Part shown: positions 20,164-27,997 of the stretch, one piece after another
Numbering within the stretch: the first letter of the stretch is position 1
Layout: every line of letters begins with the position of its first letter
Source: Streptomyces thermodiastaticus
GTDB taxonomy: Bacteria; Actinomycetota; Actinomycetes; Streptomycetales; Streptomycetaceae
Direction of reading: 5' to 3'
NCBI RefSeq assembly: GCF_014656135.1
Contig: NZ_BNBV01000003.1
Span: 310,001 to 374,000 of the forward strand
Length of the DNA stretch: 64,000 nucleotides
The notes under the pieces: model-generated
What the model was told of the DNA's origin: nothing
The model's database searches: none
What the model saw: the letters and a program-made list of their open reading frames with translations, nothing else
Position numbers and translations under genes: made by a program

Positions 20164-20456
20164 CGGCGGCCGGCCCCGCCCGCGCCCCGGACGGTGCGGG
20201 GCGCCGACAACATCCGTGCCCGGCCGTGCGCGCGTCCCCGCGCGGGCGCCCCGGCGCACGACGGTGCCGTCGGCGCCCCGCGCGCCCGGGTCCCGTCCGG
20301 CCGGGCGCTCCAGGCCGTGCGGACGGACCGCGAGGCTCCGCCGTCCGGGCCCCTCGACGGTCCGCCGTCCGCTCCCGAAGGCCCGCCGCCCGCATACGGA
20401 GGGGTGCCGTCTGCACCTGGGAAAAGCGCTTGCGGCACCCCGTTAGACTGTCCCGC
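20164..20456. other. Intergenic region upstream of the ABC-F leader
   Basis: 293 bp of very GC-rich sequence between the conserved gene and the leaderless 7-codon ORF. The only regulatory signal I can support is the -10-like TAGACT at 20444-20449. No gene with a ribosome site was found on either strand. Confidence 0.45.
20444..20449 (+). promoter_or_regulatory. -10 element for a leaderless transcript
   Basis: TAGACT, a common Streptomyces -10, ends 7 nt before the ATG at 20457. Transcription would start at or next to that ATG and yield a leaderless mRNA. No good -35 is seen at 17-18 bp spacing; a TTGCGG at 20430 is too close. Confidence 0.5.
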
Positions 20457-20480
20457 ATGGCCATTCTCCTCGCGCATTAG
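20457..20480 (+). CDS. Seven-residue uORF (MAILLAH) upstream of ABC-F gene
   Basis: ATG at 20457, stop TAG at 20478-20480, encoding MAILLAH. It lies directly at the predicted transcription start, so it would be read from a leaderless mRNA. It is followed 2 nt after the stop by the first arm of a 7-bp inverted repeat, then by the ABC-F gene. ABC-F genes that protect ribosomes are often controlled by ribosome stalling on short uORFs followed by an attenuating hairpin. The arrangement here fits that pattern, but regulation is inferred, not shown. Confidence 0.5.
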   Translation: MAILLAH

Positions 20481-20482
20481 AC

Positions 20483-20512
20483 GGCGGGATCACCTCAGCC
20501 GACCGTCCCGCC
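20483..20512 (+). terminator. Possible attenuator hairpin before ABC-F
   Basis: Inverted repeat GGCGGGA (20483-20489) and TCCCGCC (20506-20512), 16-nt loop, placed between the MAILLAH stop and the ribosome site AGGAG (20527-20531) of the ABC-F gene. There is no U-tract, which is usual for high-GC actinomycetes. It could act as a terminator or as a fold influencing access to the ribosome site. Confidence 0.45.
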
Positions 20513-20538
20513 CTCATCACCCGCCCAGGAGTGTGCCC

Positions 20539-22137
20539 GTGATCTCCGCTTCCGGCATCGAGCTGCGCGCCGGTGCCCGCGTCCTCCTCGAGAACGCCAC
20601 CTTCCGTGTCGCCAAGGGCGACCGCATCGGTCTGGTCGGCCGCAACGGCGCCGGCAAGACCACCCTCACCAAGGTCCTGGCCGGCGAGGGCATCCCCGCC
20701 GCCGGCACCGTCACCCGCAGCGGAGAGGTCGGCTACCTTCCGCAGGACCCCCGCACCGGCGACCTCGACGTGCTCGCCCGCGACCGCATCCTGTCCGCGC
20801 GCGGCCTGGACGTGCTGATCCGCAAGATGCGCGAGAACGAGCAGCGCATCGCCACCGGCAAGGGCGCCACCCGGGAGAAGGCCCTCAAGCAGTACGAGCG
20901 GCAGGAGACGGAGTTCCTCACCAAGGGCGGGTACGCCGCCGAGGCCGAGGCCGCCACCATCGCCGCCGCGCTCAACCTGCCCGACCGCGTGCTCGGCCAG
21001 CCCCTGCGCACCCTCTCCGGCGGTCAGCGCCGCCGGATCGAGCTGGCCCGGATCCTGTTCTCCGACGCGGACACCCTGCTGCTGGACGAGCCGACCAACC
21101 ACCTGGACGCGGACTCGATCATCTGGCTCCGTGACTACCTGAAGACCTACCGCGGCGGCTTCATCGTCATCAGCCACGACGTCGACCTGGTGGAGACGGT
21201 CGTCAACAAGGTGTTCTACCTGGACGCCAACCGCGCCACGATCGACATCTACAACATGGGCTGGAAGCTGTACCAGCAGCAGCGCGAGGCCGACGAGAAG
21301 CGCCGCAAGCGCGAGCGGGCCAACGCCGAGAAGAAGGCCGCCGCGCTGAACGCCCAGGCCGACAAGATGCGCGCCAAGGCCACCAAGACGGTCGCCGCGC
21401 AGAACATGGCGCGGCGTGCCGAGCGGCTGCTGGCGGGCCTGGAGGAGGTCCGCCGGCAGGACAAGGTGGCCAAGCTGCGCTTCCCCGAGCCGGCGCCCTG
21501 CGGCAAGACCCCGCTGATGGCCGAGGGCCTGTCGAAGTCGTACGGCTCCCTGGAGATCTTCACGGACGTCTCGCTGGCCGTGGACCGCGGCTCCCGGGTC
21601 GTCATCCTCGGCCTGAACGGCGCGGGCAAGACCACGCTGCTGCGGCTGCTCGCGGGCATCGAGCAGCCCGACACCGGCTCGGTCGTCCCCGGCCACGGAC
21701 TCAAGCTGGGCTACTACGCCCAGGAGCACGAGACGCTCGACTCCGACCGCACGGTCCTGGAGAACATGCGCTCCGCCGCGCCCGACATGGACCTCGTGGA
21801 GGTCCGCAAGGTGCTCGGCTCCTTCCTGTTCTCCGGCGACGACGTCGACAAGCCGGCGGGCGTCCTCTCCGGCGGCGAGAAGACCCGCCTCGCCCTGGCG
21901 ACCCTGGTGGTGTCCTCGGCGAACGTCCTGCTGCTCGACGAGCCCACCAACAACCTCGACCCGGCAAGCCGCGAGGAGATCCTCGGCGCGCTGCGCACCT
22001 ACAAGGGAGCGGTCGTGCTGGTCACCCACGACGAGGGCGCGGTCGAGGCGCTGCAGCCGGAGCGGATCATCCTGCTGCCCGACGGGGTCGAGGACCTGTG
22101 GGGCGCCGAGTACGCGGACCTGGTCGCGCTCGCCTGA
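20539..22137 (+). CDS. ABC-F family ATPase (ribosome-associated type)
   Basis: 532-aa protein with two ABC ATPase domains and no membrane segments, the ABC-F layout. First domain: Walker A G-R-N-G-A-G-K-T-T (34-42), signature L-S-G-G-Q-R-R-R-I-E-L, Walker B L-L-L-D-E-P-T-N-H. The inter-domain linker (about 235-310) is a charged coiled-coil rich in Lys/Arg/Glu, corresponding to the arm that reaches the peptidyl-transferase region in relatives. Second domain: G-L-N-G-A-G-K-T-T, L-S-G-G-E-K-T-R-L-A, L-L-L-D-E-P-T-N-N. The GTG at 20539 follows AGGAG. It may be a translation factor or an antibiotic-protection protein; sequence alone does not decide. Confidence 0.9.
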   Translation: MISASGIELRAGARVLLENATFRVAKGDRIGLVGRNGAGKTTLTKVLAGEGIPAAGTVTRSGEVGYLPQDPRTGDLDVLARDRILSARGLDVLIRKMRENEQRIATGKGATREKALKQYERQETEFLTKGGYAAEAEAATIAAALNLPDRVLGQPLRTLSGGQRRRIELARILFSDADTLLLDEPTNHLDADSIIWLRDYLKTYRGGFIVISHDVDLVETVVNKVFYLDANRATIDIYNMGWKLYQQQREADEKRRKRERANAEKKAAALNAQADKMRAKATKTVAAQNMARRAERLLAGLEEVRRQDKVAKLRFPEPAPCGKTPLMAEGLSKSYGSLEIFTDVSLAVDRGSRVVILGLNGAGKTTLLRLLAGIEQPDTGSVVPGHGLKLGYYAQEHETLDSDRTVLENMRSAAPDMDLVEVRKVLGSFLFSGDDVDKPAGVLSGGEKTRLALATLVVSSANVLLLDEPTNNLDPASREEILGALRTYKGAVVLVTHDEGAVEALQPERIILLPDGVEDLWGAEYADLVALA

Positions 22138-22521
22138 CCGGCCGGGAGGCACCGGGGCCCCGAGGCCTCGCCCGGCACCCGGCGAGGGGGCGTCCGGTCA
22201 TGCGCCGTATGGATCATTCGGCCTATTCGGTGTCCGTCATTCGTGTGAGATCTCCTCATCGCCCGGTGTGTCATGGACCGATTTCGCGGCCGAACCCTTA
22301 TGAACCGAGGGTTCGGCCGCATCGCTGCTCTGACCTGGTAGTTCTCCGCACGGATCGTGCGCCGGTGCGCGCCGAGCCGCTTGGAATATGCAATTCCGCT
22401 TGTGGGGATGTGCTCCTGTCGTCACAACCCTGTCTCACAGACCTTGCCGAATGGGTGGCCATCGGGCCCCGGAGGGGTGATCATGAGGGGACCAGAGCGC
22501 ACTTCCCATGAGGAGGCACGG
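22138..22521. other. Intergenic region between ABC-F and the Gbn-like gene
   Basis: 384 bp with noticeably lower GC than the flanking genes. It contains a strong hairpin (22286-22320) and four GATC tetranucleotides (22212, 22249, 22353, 22479) ahead of the gene for a Gbn-like protein, whose S. coelicolor counterpart is reported to bind GATC. The promoter of that gene is here but its hexamers are not clear. No credible ORF. Confidence 0.5.
22286..22320 (+). terminator. Strong 12-bp hairpin, likely terminator of the ABC-F gene
   Basis: Perfect inverted repeat GCGGCCGAACCC (22286-22297) and GGGTTCGGCCGC (22309-22320) with an 11-nt loop, 150 bp after the ABC-F stop. There is no T-run, as expected in this genus. 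The distance from the stop is rather long, so it might instead be a regulatory structure in the leader of the next gene. Confidence 0.6.
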
Positions 22522-22746
22522 GTGGCCGAGACTCTGAAGAAGGGCAGCCGGGTGACCGGCGCCGCGCGCGACAAGCTCGCGGCAGACCTGAAGAAGAAGT
22601 ACGACGCCGGTGCGAGCATTCGAGCGTTGGCCGAGGAGACCGGCCGCTCGTACGGCTTTGTGCACCGCATGCTCAGCGAGTCGGGTGTCCAGCTCCGCGG
22701 GCGTGGCGGAGCCACGCGCGGCAAGAAGACCCAGCAGTCCTCCTGA
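22522..22746 (+). CDS. gbn: Small helix-turn-helix nucleoid protein, Gbn-like
   Basis: 74-aa basic protein with a central HTH (A-S-I-R-A-L-A-E-E-T-G-R-S-Y-G-F-V-H-R-M-L, about residues 30-50) and a Lys/Arg/Gly-rich tail. It matches, from memory, the S. coelicolor SCO1839 product Gbn, an actinobacterial nucleoid-associated protein that binds GATC and affects sporulation and antibiotic timing. The GTG at 22522 has a perfect AGGAGG at 22511-22516. A longer in-frame extension upstream has no such support. The neighbours (ABC-F upstream, enoyl-CoA hydratase downstream) are on the same strand but are spaced as separate units. Confidence 0.82.
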   Translation: MAETLKKGSRVTGAARDKLAADLKKKYDAGASIRALAEETGRSYGFVHRMLSESGVQLRGRGGATRGKKTQQSS

Positions 22747-22911
22747 CCGCGGGCGGTCCCTCGGCTCCGATGGAAACCGCGCGGCAGGCTCTTCCGGGCC
22801 TTGTGCCACGGGGCCCGGAGGAGACCTCACGGCGCCGGGTGGTTACTGTGCAGTCGCTTAGGACTGCCCGCGCAGGGCAGCCGTGTCGACCGCACCCATC
22901 GGAGGCGCACC

Positions 22912-23763
22912 ATGGCTTCGCTCGAGCACGACCTCGATCCGCGACGCGAAGGACGTGACCTGGCAGACGACAACTCCCCTGCTCCCGCCGTCCTCGACAA
23001 GGACGGGGTACGGCTCGCCGTCGACGGCGCGGTCGCGACGGTGACACTGACCAACCCGGCCAAGCGCAACGTGCAGAGTCCTGCCTTCTGGCGGGCACTC
23101 ACCGAAGCGGGGCGGCTGCTGCCGGGCTCGGTCCGCGTCGTGCTGCTGCGCGCCGAGGGCCCGTCGTTCTCCGCCGGCCTGAACCGGCAGGCGTTCACGC
23201 CGGAAGGGATCGACGGCGAGCTGTCGTTCTTCGACCTGGCGCGCAGCGACGACGCCGAGCTGGACGCGACCATCGCCGCCTACCAGGAGGCCTTCACCTG
23301 GTGGCGGCGCAGCGACCTCGTGTCCATCGCGGTGGTGCAGGGGCACGCCATCGGGGCGGGCTTCCAGCTCGCCCTCGCCTGCGATCTGCGTGTCGTGGCC
23401 GACGACGTGCAGTTCGCCATGCGTGAGACCGGTCTCGGACTGGTGCCGGACCTCACCGGAACCCATCCGCTGGTGAGCCTGGTCGGCTACGGCCGCGCGC
23501 TGGAGATCTGCCTGACCGGCCGGTTCGTGTCCGCCGAGGAGGCGGTGGCCGGCGGGCTGGCGAACATCGCCGTGCCCCGCGACCAGCTGGACGCCGCGGC
23601 CCAGGACCTCGCCTCGGCGATCCTGGCGGCGCCCCGCGACGCGGTGATCGAGACCAAGGCGCTGCTCCAGGGCGCCCAGGGCCGCACCTACGACGAGCAG
23701 CGCGCCGCGGAGCGCCAGGCCCAGGCCCGCCGCCTGCGCGACCTGGCGGGCCTGGGCGACTGA
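22912..23763 (+). CDS. Enoyl-CoA hydratase/isomerase family protein
   Basis: 283-aa crotonase-fold enzyme acting on acyl-CoA thioesters. The CoA/oxyanion-hole segments R-A-E-G-P-S-F-S-A-G-L-N (about residue 78) and G-H-A-I-G-A-G-F-Q-L-A-L-A-C-D-L-R (about 145) are intact. A Glu in M-R-E-T-G-L-G-L-V-P-D-L-T-G-T is at the expected catalytic position. The first 25 residues form a charged, likely flexible extension. The ATG at 22912 is preceded by GGAGG. Whether it is a true beta-oxidation hydratase or an isomerase for a specific substrate cannot be told, and it stands alone. Confidence 0.85.
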   Translation: MASLEHDLDPRREGRDLADDNSPAPAVLDKDGVRLAVDGAVATVTLTNPAKRNVQSPAFWRALTEAGRLLPGSVRVVLLRAEGPSFSAGLNRQAFTPEGIDGELSFFDLARSDDAELDATIAAYQEAFTWWRRSDLVSIAVVQGHAIGAGFQLALACDLRVVADDVQFAMRETGLGLVPDLTGTHPLVSLVGYGRALEICLTGRFVSAEEAVAGGLANIAVPRDQLDAAAQDLASAILAAPRDAVIETKALLQGAQGRTYDEQRAAERQAQARRLRDLAGLGD

Positions 23764-23794
23764 GCGGTCGGCACCGGCCCACGGGCCGCGCGAC

Positions 23795-23827
23795 GGTGCG
23801 GGGCGTTTCCTGCGGGCGTCCCGCACC
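23795..23827. terminator. Hairpin between convergent ECH and SDR genes
   Basis: GGTGCGGG (23795-23802) pairs with CCCGCACC (23820-23827). It sits about 30 bp after the enoyl-CoA hydratase stop and 80 bp from the convergent SDR stop, so it could serve both directions. Confidence 0.55.
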
Positions 23828-23908
23828 GCACCCGTGCGCGGCCCCGCCCGCCCGGAGGCGATGCGGGGCCAGGTGTGCGGGGATGCGGGACGGGTGTACG
23901 GGCGGGTC

Positions 23909-24664
23909 TCAGAACCCGTGCCGGAAGCCGCCGTCCACCGGGACCATGATGCCCGTGAGGTAGGACGCCGCGGGGGAGAGCAGGAACGCCGCCGTGCGGC
24001 CGAACTCCTCCGGTGTGCCGTAGCGGCGCAGCGGGATCCGGGACTCGGCGGCGGCGCGGGTCGCCTCCGGATCGGCCGACCGGGCGTCCAGCTCGCGCAC
24101 GCGGTCGGTGTCGATCCGGCCCGGCAGCAGGCCCACGACCCGGATGCCGCGCGGCCCCAGCTCGTCGGCGAGGGACTTGGCGAAACCGGCCAGGCCCGGG
24201 CGCAGCCCGTTGGAGATGGTCAGGCCGGGGATCGGCTCGTGAACCGAGCCGGACAGCACGAAACCGATGACGCCGCCCGCCTCCAGCTCGGCCGCCGCGG
24301 TGCGGGCCAGCCGCACCGCCCCCAGGAACACCGACTCGAACGCCGCCCGCCACTGCTCGTCGGTGTTGTCCGCGACGAAGCCCGGCGGCGGTCCGCCGAC
24401 GCTGACGAGGATGCCGTGGAAGCCGCCGAAGCGCTCCCGCGCGGTCGCGACGAGCCGGGCCGGGGCCTCGGGGTCGCCGTTGTCCACGGCCACCCCGACG
24501 GCGCCGGGACCCAGCTCGGCCGCCGCGTCGGCGGCCCGCTGCTCGTCGCGCCCGGTGACGACCACCTTCGCGCCGTCGGCGACCAGCTGGCGCGCGGCGG
24601 CGTTGCCCAGGCCGCGTGTCGCGCCGGTGACGACGTACACCCGGTCCTTCAGTCCAAGATCCAT
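23909..24664 (-). CDS. Atypical short-chain dehydrogenase/reductase (FabG-like)
   Basis: 251-aa Rossmann-fold SDR. The cofactor loop T-G-A-T-R-G-L-G (residues 13-20) is intact. The conserved catalytic Y-x-x-x-K is not found: the equivalent stretch after the active-site Ser reads T-I-S-N-G-L-R-P-G-L, with Ser and Arg in place of Tyr and Lys. The C-terminal G-T-P-E-E-F-G-R-T-A-A-F and V-P-V-D-G-G are typical. This matches a known subgroup of beta-ketoacyl-reductase-like SDRs lacking the usual tetrad. The ATG at 24664 is used. Substrate and even catalytic activity are uncertain. Confidence 0.82.
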   Translation of the reverse strand: MDLGLKDRVYVVTGATRGLGNAAARQLVADGAKVVVTGRDEQRAADAAAELGPGAVGVAVDNGDPEAPARLVATARERFGGFHGILVSVGGPPPGFVADNTDEQWRAAFESVFLGAVRLARTAAAELEAGGVIGFVLSGSVHEPIPGLTISNGLRPGLAGFAKSLADELGPRGIRVVGLLPGRIDTDRVRELDARSADPEATRAAAESRIPLRRYGTPEEFGRTAAFLLSPAASYLTGIMVPVDGGFRHGF

Positions 24665-24722
24665 GCCCCTTATCCTGCCCGCTCGCCCCGGTCGCGGGCG
24701 AGGGCGGGGAGGTGTCCGCGGT

Positions 24723-25550
24723 CTACACCGCGGCGGGCTCGTTCTCCTGTCCGGCCGTCGTCCGCTCCGCCGCCCGGCGGTCGCGCACCTCGCGGCGGGC
24801 CAGGATCAGCCAGCCGACCGGGACACAGGCCGCGAACAGCCACCACTGGATGGCGTACGGCAGGTTGATGTCGTCCACGCCGATCCAGCTGCTGTCCCCC
24901 TTGGGGGAGGGCAGCAGCTGGGGGCTGCCGTTCTCGGGCGCGGGGGAGGTCAGCTCGATGTAGCCGCCGAGCACGTTCTGCGCGGAGGTGTCGCCCGAGT
25001 TCCGCAGCAGGGCACCGACCTTCTTGCTGTTGATCAGCATGATCTGCCGGTCCGGCAGGCCCTTGACGTCCTTGATGCCGCTCTCGGCCGTCGTCTCGTC
25101 CGGCATCAGCCGGCCGGTGACCGTGATCTCGCCCTCGGCCGGGGCGGGGATGGCCGGGAAGGCGGTCTGCGAGGTGGGGGAGGGGATCCACCCACGGTTG
25201 ACCAGCAGCATCCTGCCGTCGTCCAGCACGAACGGGGTCAGGACGTGGTAGCCGACCCGGTCGTCGGCGTTGGTGCGCCGGCGCACCACCAGCTCATGAG
25301 CCGTGTCGAAGTGACCGTGCGCGGTCACCCGCCGGTACAGATGATCGTGCGCGACCGAACCGCCGACCGAGGTGAGCGTCTCCACGGGCACCGGCTCCGC
25401 CGCGAGCGAGGTGCTGATCAGCTTGTTCAGCGCCTGCCGGTGGTCGTGCCGGTGCAACTGCCAGAAGCCCAGCCAGATCATCGTCGGGATCAGCGCGATC
25501 GCGACGACGGTGATGATCACCCACTGGCGGGTCAACAGGAAGCGGTACAC
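24723..25550 (-). CDS. SURF1 family cytochrome oxidase assembly protein
   Basis: 275-aa membrane protein with one helix at each end (about residues 10-30 and 240-258) and a large extracytoplasmic domain between, the SURF1 layout. Family motifs include W-L-G-F-W-Q-L-H-R near residue 27, L-L-V-N-R-G-W-I-P near 115 and the closing N-L-P-Y-A-I-Q-W-W-L-F. SURF1 assists haem a3 insertion into cytochrome c oxidase subunit I. The GTG at 25550 is chosen because it places the first helix at the N-terminus; the upstream in-frame sequence has no support. Confidence 0.88.
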   Translation of the reverse strand: MYRFLLTRQWVIITVVAIALIPTMIWLGFWQLHRHDHRQALNKLISTSLAAEPVPVETLTSVGGSVAHDHLYRRVTAHGHFDTAHELVVRRRTNADDRVGYHVLTPFVLDDGRMLLVNRGWIPSPTSQTAFPAIPAPAEGEITVTGRLMPDETTAESGIKDVKGLPDRQIMLINSKKVGALLRNSGDTSAQNVLGGYIELTSPAPENGSPQLLPSPKGDSSWIGVDDINLPYAIQWWLFAACVPVGWLILARREVRDRRAAERTTAGQENEPAAV

Positions 25551-25599
25551 CCCACGACGGTACCGAACGCCCGTGGGGTGTCTCCGCCAGGGGTGTCCC

Positions 25600-25833
25600 T
25601 CAGACACGGTCGACGATCCCGGCCCTGCCCTCCGCGCGGGCGCAGTGGGCGCCGCAGTACCAGTGGCCGTCCGCCTCCACGCCCTGCCCGATGATCTGCA
25701 CACGACAGTGCTCGCAGATCGGTGCCATGCGGTGGATCGCACAGGCGAAGCAGTCGAAGATGTGTACCGCTCCCTGGGCGTGGACCTCGAAGGTCATACC
25801 GTACTCATTGCCGCATACTTCGCATCTCGCCAT
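25600..25833 (-). CDS. Cys-rich putative zinc-binding miniprotein
   Basis: 77-aa protein with four Cys pairs: C-E-V-C near residue 4, C-F-A-C near 28, C-E-H-C near 40 and C-G-A-H-C near 60, plus several His. The spacing suggests two zinc ribbons or a LIM-like double finger. The ATG at 25833 starts M-A-R-C-E-V-C-G. It lies 49 bp upstream of the SURF1 start on the same strand and may be cotranscribed. I recall similar small proteins throughout Streptomyces but no known function; a link to metal or oxidase assembly is only suggested by the neighbour. Confidence 0.7.
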   Translation of the reverse strand: MARCEVCGNEYGMTFEVHAQGAVHIFDCFACAIHRMAPICEHCRVQIIGQGVEADGHWYCGAHCARAEGRAGIVDRV

Positions 25834-25939
25834 GCGCCCCAGCGTCGGCCGCCGCCGACGGCTCGGCGAGCGGGCGCCGGGCGCGTCGCACGGCAATCAC
25901 CCGGACGCCGTCAGCGGGCCGCCCGGCCCGGCCGCGCGC

Positions 25940-26926
25940 TCACGCGCCGTCGGCCGGCTCCACGTCCTGCAGCAGCTGTCCGAACGCCGCCTCGTCCACC
26001 ACCGGCGTGCCGTACTGACGGGCCTTCAGCACCTTGGTGGTGCCCGAGTCCGGATCGTTGGTCACCAGCAGGCTGGTCAGCCGCGACAGGCTGGTGGCCA
26101 CATGCAGCCCGGCCTGCGTCGCCCGGTCCTCCAGCAGCTCCCGGTCCAGGGAGGTGTCGCCGGAGAACGCCACCCGCATGCCCTGCTTGAGGCGTTTGCC
26201 CTCCTCGTACCGGCCCGGGTTGGGGTAGGGACAGGCCGGGCGCTTGCGGGACGGACGCCAGCCGCTGCGCCGGTAGCCCCCGGATCCCCCCGGATGCTGG
26301 CGGGGCACGGGCCGGTCCGACCACTCCGTCAGCGGCCGGCACTCCAGCAGCGGCAGCCGGATGCCGCGCTCCGCCGCCGCCCTCAGGCTCGGCCGGAACG
26401 CCTCCGCCAGCACCCGCGCGTCGTCCAGGGCGTGGTGTGCGTGCCGCTGCACCACGCCGAAGTGCGCCGCCAGCGACTCCAGCTTGTGATTGGGCAGCGG
26501 CAGCCCCAGCGCCTTGGAGAGCGCGATGGTGCACAGCCGCCGGCGCACCGGTGCCTCGCGCCGCGCGCGGGCGTACTCCCGCGCGATCATCTGCCAGTCG
26601 AACACCGCGTTGTGCGCCACGAGCACCCGCCCCTGCAGCCGGGCGGCGAACTCGTCGGCGATGTCCGCGAAGACCGGCGCGCTGTCGAGGACTTCACTGG
26701 TCAGCCCGTGGATCCACACCGGACCCGGGTCGCGTTCGGGGTTGACCAGCGTGTACCAGTGGTCCTCGATCTCGCCGCGCGCGTCCAGCCGGTAGACCGC
26801 CGCGGAGATGATGCGGTCGTCGCGGGCCAGGCCGGTGGTCTCCACGTCAACGACCGCGTATCCCTGGGGATACGCGGCCGGCCATGGCGCGGGCGCGGAG
26901 CCTGCGAGCGTGCGGTCTTCGAGCAT
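25940..26926 (-). CDS. DEDDh 3'-5' exonuclease with C-terminal BRCT domain
   Basis: 328-aa protein. Residues 22-185 form a DnaQ-like exonuclease: Exo I V-V-D-V-E-T-T-G-L (catalytic Asp and Glu), H-G-L-T-S-E-V-L, Exo II H-N-A-V-F-D-W, and Exo III H-H-A-L-D-D-A-R. A Pro/Arg-rich linker (190-240, with C-P-Y-P-N-P-G-R) leads to a BRCT-like domain (G-M-R-V-A-F-S-G-D-T through S-L-L-V-T-N-D). It resembles the epsilon proofreading subunit plus the NAD-ligase-type BRCT module, suggesting DNA repair rather than replication proofreading. The ATG at 26926 is chosen; a GTG two codons upstream is possible. Confidence 0.85.
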   Translation of the reverse strand: MLEDRTLAGSAPAPWPAAYPQGYAVVDVETTGLARDDRIISAAVYRLDARGEIEDHWYTLVNPERDPGPVWIHGLTSEVLDSAPVFADIADEFAARLQGRVLVAHNAVFDWQMIAREYARARREAPVRRRLCTIALSKALGLPLPNHKLESLAAHFGVVQRHAHHALDDARVLAEAFRPSLRAAAERGIRLPLLECRPLTEWSDRPVPRQHPGGSGGYRRSGWRPSRKRPACPYPNPGRYEEGKRLKQGMRVAFSGDTSLDRELLEDRATQAGLHVATSLSRLTSLLVTNDPDSGTTKVLKARQYGTPVVDEAAFGQLLQDVEPADGA

Positions 26927-27101
26927 GGTCACTGAGGATAAGGGCCGCCGCCGACAGCCCGGCCCGCCGGGGCCGCGGTGCGCCCGGCCGTCCCCGCCCG
27001 CCGGGCCGGGCGCACCCCACCGGCCGTGTCCCGCTGAGGACTTCGGCCGACACCGCGTCGCACGGCCCGTCCGGTGCGGTGCGCGTGCGATGCTCCCTGC
27101 T

Positions 27102-27833
27102 GTGATCCAACCGACACCCGACGAGCCGCAGTCGGCATCCGACGAGGCGCACGGCGGAGCGCTCGGATCCCGGCTCAACTGGCTGCGGGCCGCCGTCCTC
27201 GGCGCCAACGACGGCATCGTCTCCACCGCCGGTCTCGTCGTCGGCGTGGCCGGTGCCACCAACTCCCGCTCGGCCCTGCTCACCGCCGGACTGGCCGGTC
27301 TGCTGGCCGGCTCGATGTCGATGGCGGCGGGGGAGTACGTCTCGGTGTCGACCCAGAGGGACTCGGAGGAGGCCGCGCTGGACGTGGAGAAGCGGTGGCT
27401 GCGCGAGCGGCCCGAGGCCGAGCTGGAGGAGCTGACCGCGATGCTGCGGGACCGCGGCCTGTCCCAGAAGGTGGCCCGGGAGGCCGCCCAGCAGCTGACC
27501 GAGCGGGACGCGCTCACGGCTCATGCACGCGTGCAACTCGGCATCGACCCCGACGAGCTGACCAACCCCTGGCACGCCGCCTGGGCGAGCTTCCTGGCGT
27601 TCACGGTCGGCGCGCTGCTGCCGCTGCTGGCGATCGTGCTGCCGCCGGCGCACCTGCGGCTGACGGTCACCGTCGTCTCCGTGCTCGCCGCGCTCGTCCT
27701 CACCGGCTGCAGCAGCGCCCGGCTGGGAGCGGCCCGGCCGGGGCGTGCGGTGGTGCGCAATGTCGCCGGCGGGACGCTCGCCATGGCCGTGACCTACGGC
27801 GTGGGAAGCCTGCTCGGCGCGTCCGCGGTCTGA
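27102..27833 (+). CDS. VIT1/CCC1 family iron/manganese transporter
   Basis: 243-aa membrane protein with five predicted helices: two near the N-terminus, a long charged cytoplasmic insert (about 85-150, E-E-L-T-A-M-L-R-D-R-G-L) and three at the C-terminus. Family signatures G-A-N-D-G-I-V-S-T-A-G-L-V-V-G-V-A and S-M-S-M-A-A-G-E-Y-V-S-V-S-T-Q-R-D are clear. Relatives export or store Fe(II)/Mn(II). The start is either the GTG at 27102 or an in-frame ATG 12 nt earlier; neither has a good ribosome site, so a leaderless message is possible. It is divergent from the exonuclease gene. Confidence 0.85.
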   Translation: MIQPTPDEPQSASDEAHGGALGSRLNWLRAAVLGANDGIVSTAGLVVGVAGATNSRSALLTAGLAGLLAGSMSMAAGEYVSVSTQRDSEEAALDVEKRWLRERPEAELEELTAMLRDRGLSQKVAREAAQQLTERDALTAHARVQLGIDPDELTNPWHAAWASFLAFTVGALLPLLAIVLPPAHLRLTVTVVSVLAALVLTGCSSARLGAARPGRAVVRNVAGGTLAMAVTYGVGSLLGASAV

Positions 27834-27997
27834 GCCGCCAGGCCCTGTCCCGCTGCGGTTTCACCTGGTCACGGGGGTATCGGCGCGCGGAACGCGGGAG
27901 CCGCGGCGTACCGTGAAGGAGTCCGGCCGCCGACCGGTGCGCGGTCGCGCGGCGGACCGACGAACCGTTCATCCGACAGCCGACAAGGATCCACGTC

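Noticed and set aside
20430..20435. TTGCGG as the -35 of the ABC-F leader promoter
   Set aside because: Only 8 bp lie between it and the -10 TAGACT, far from the usual 16-18.
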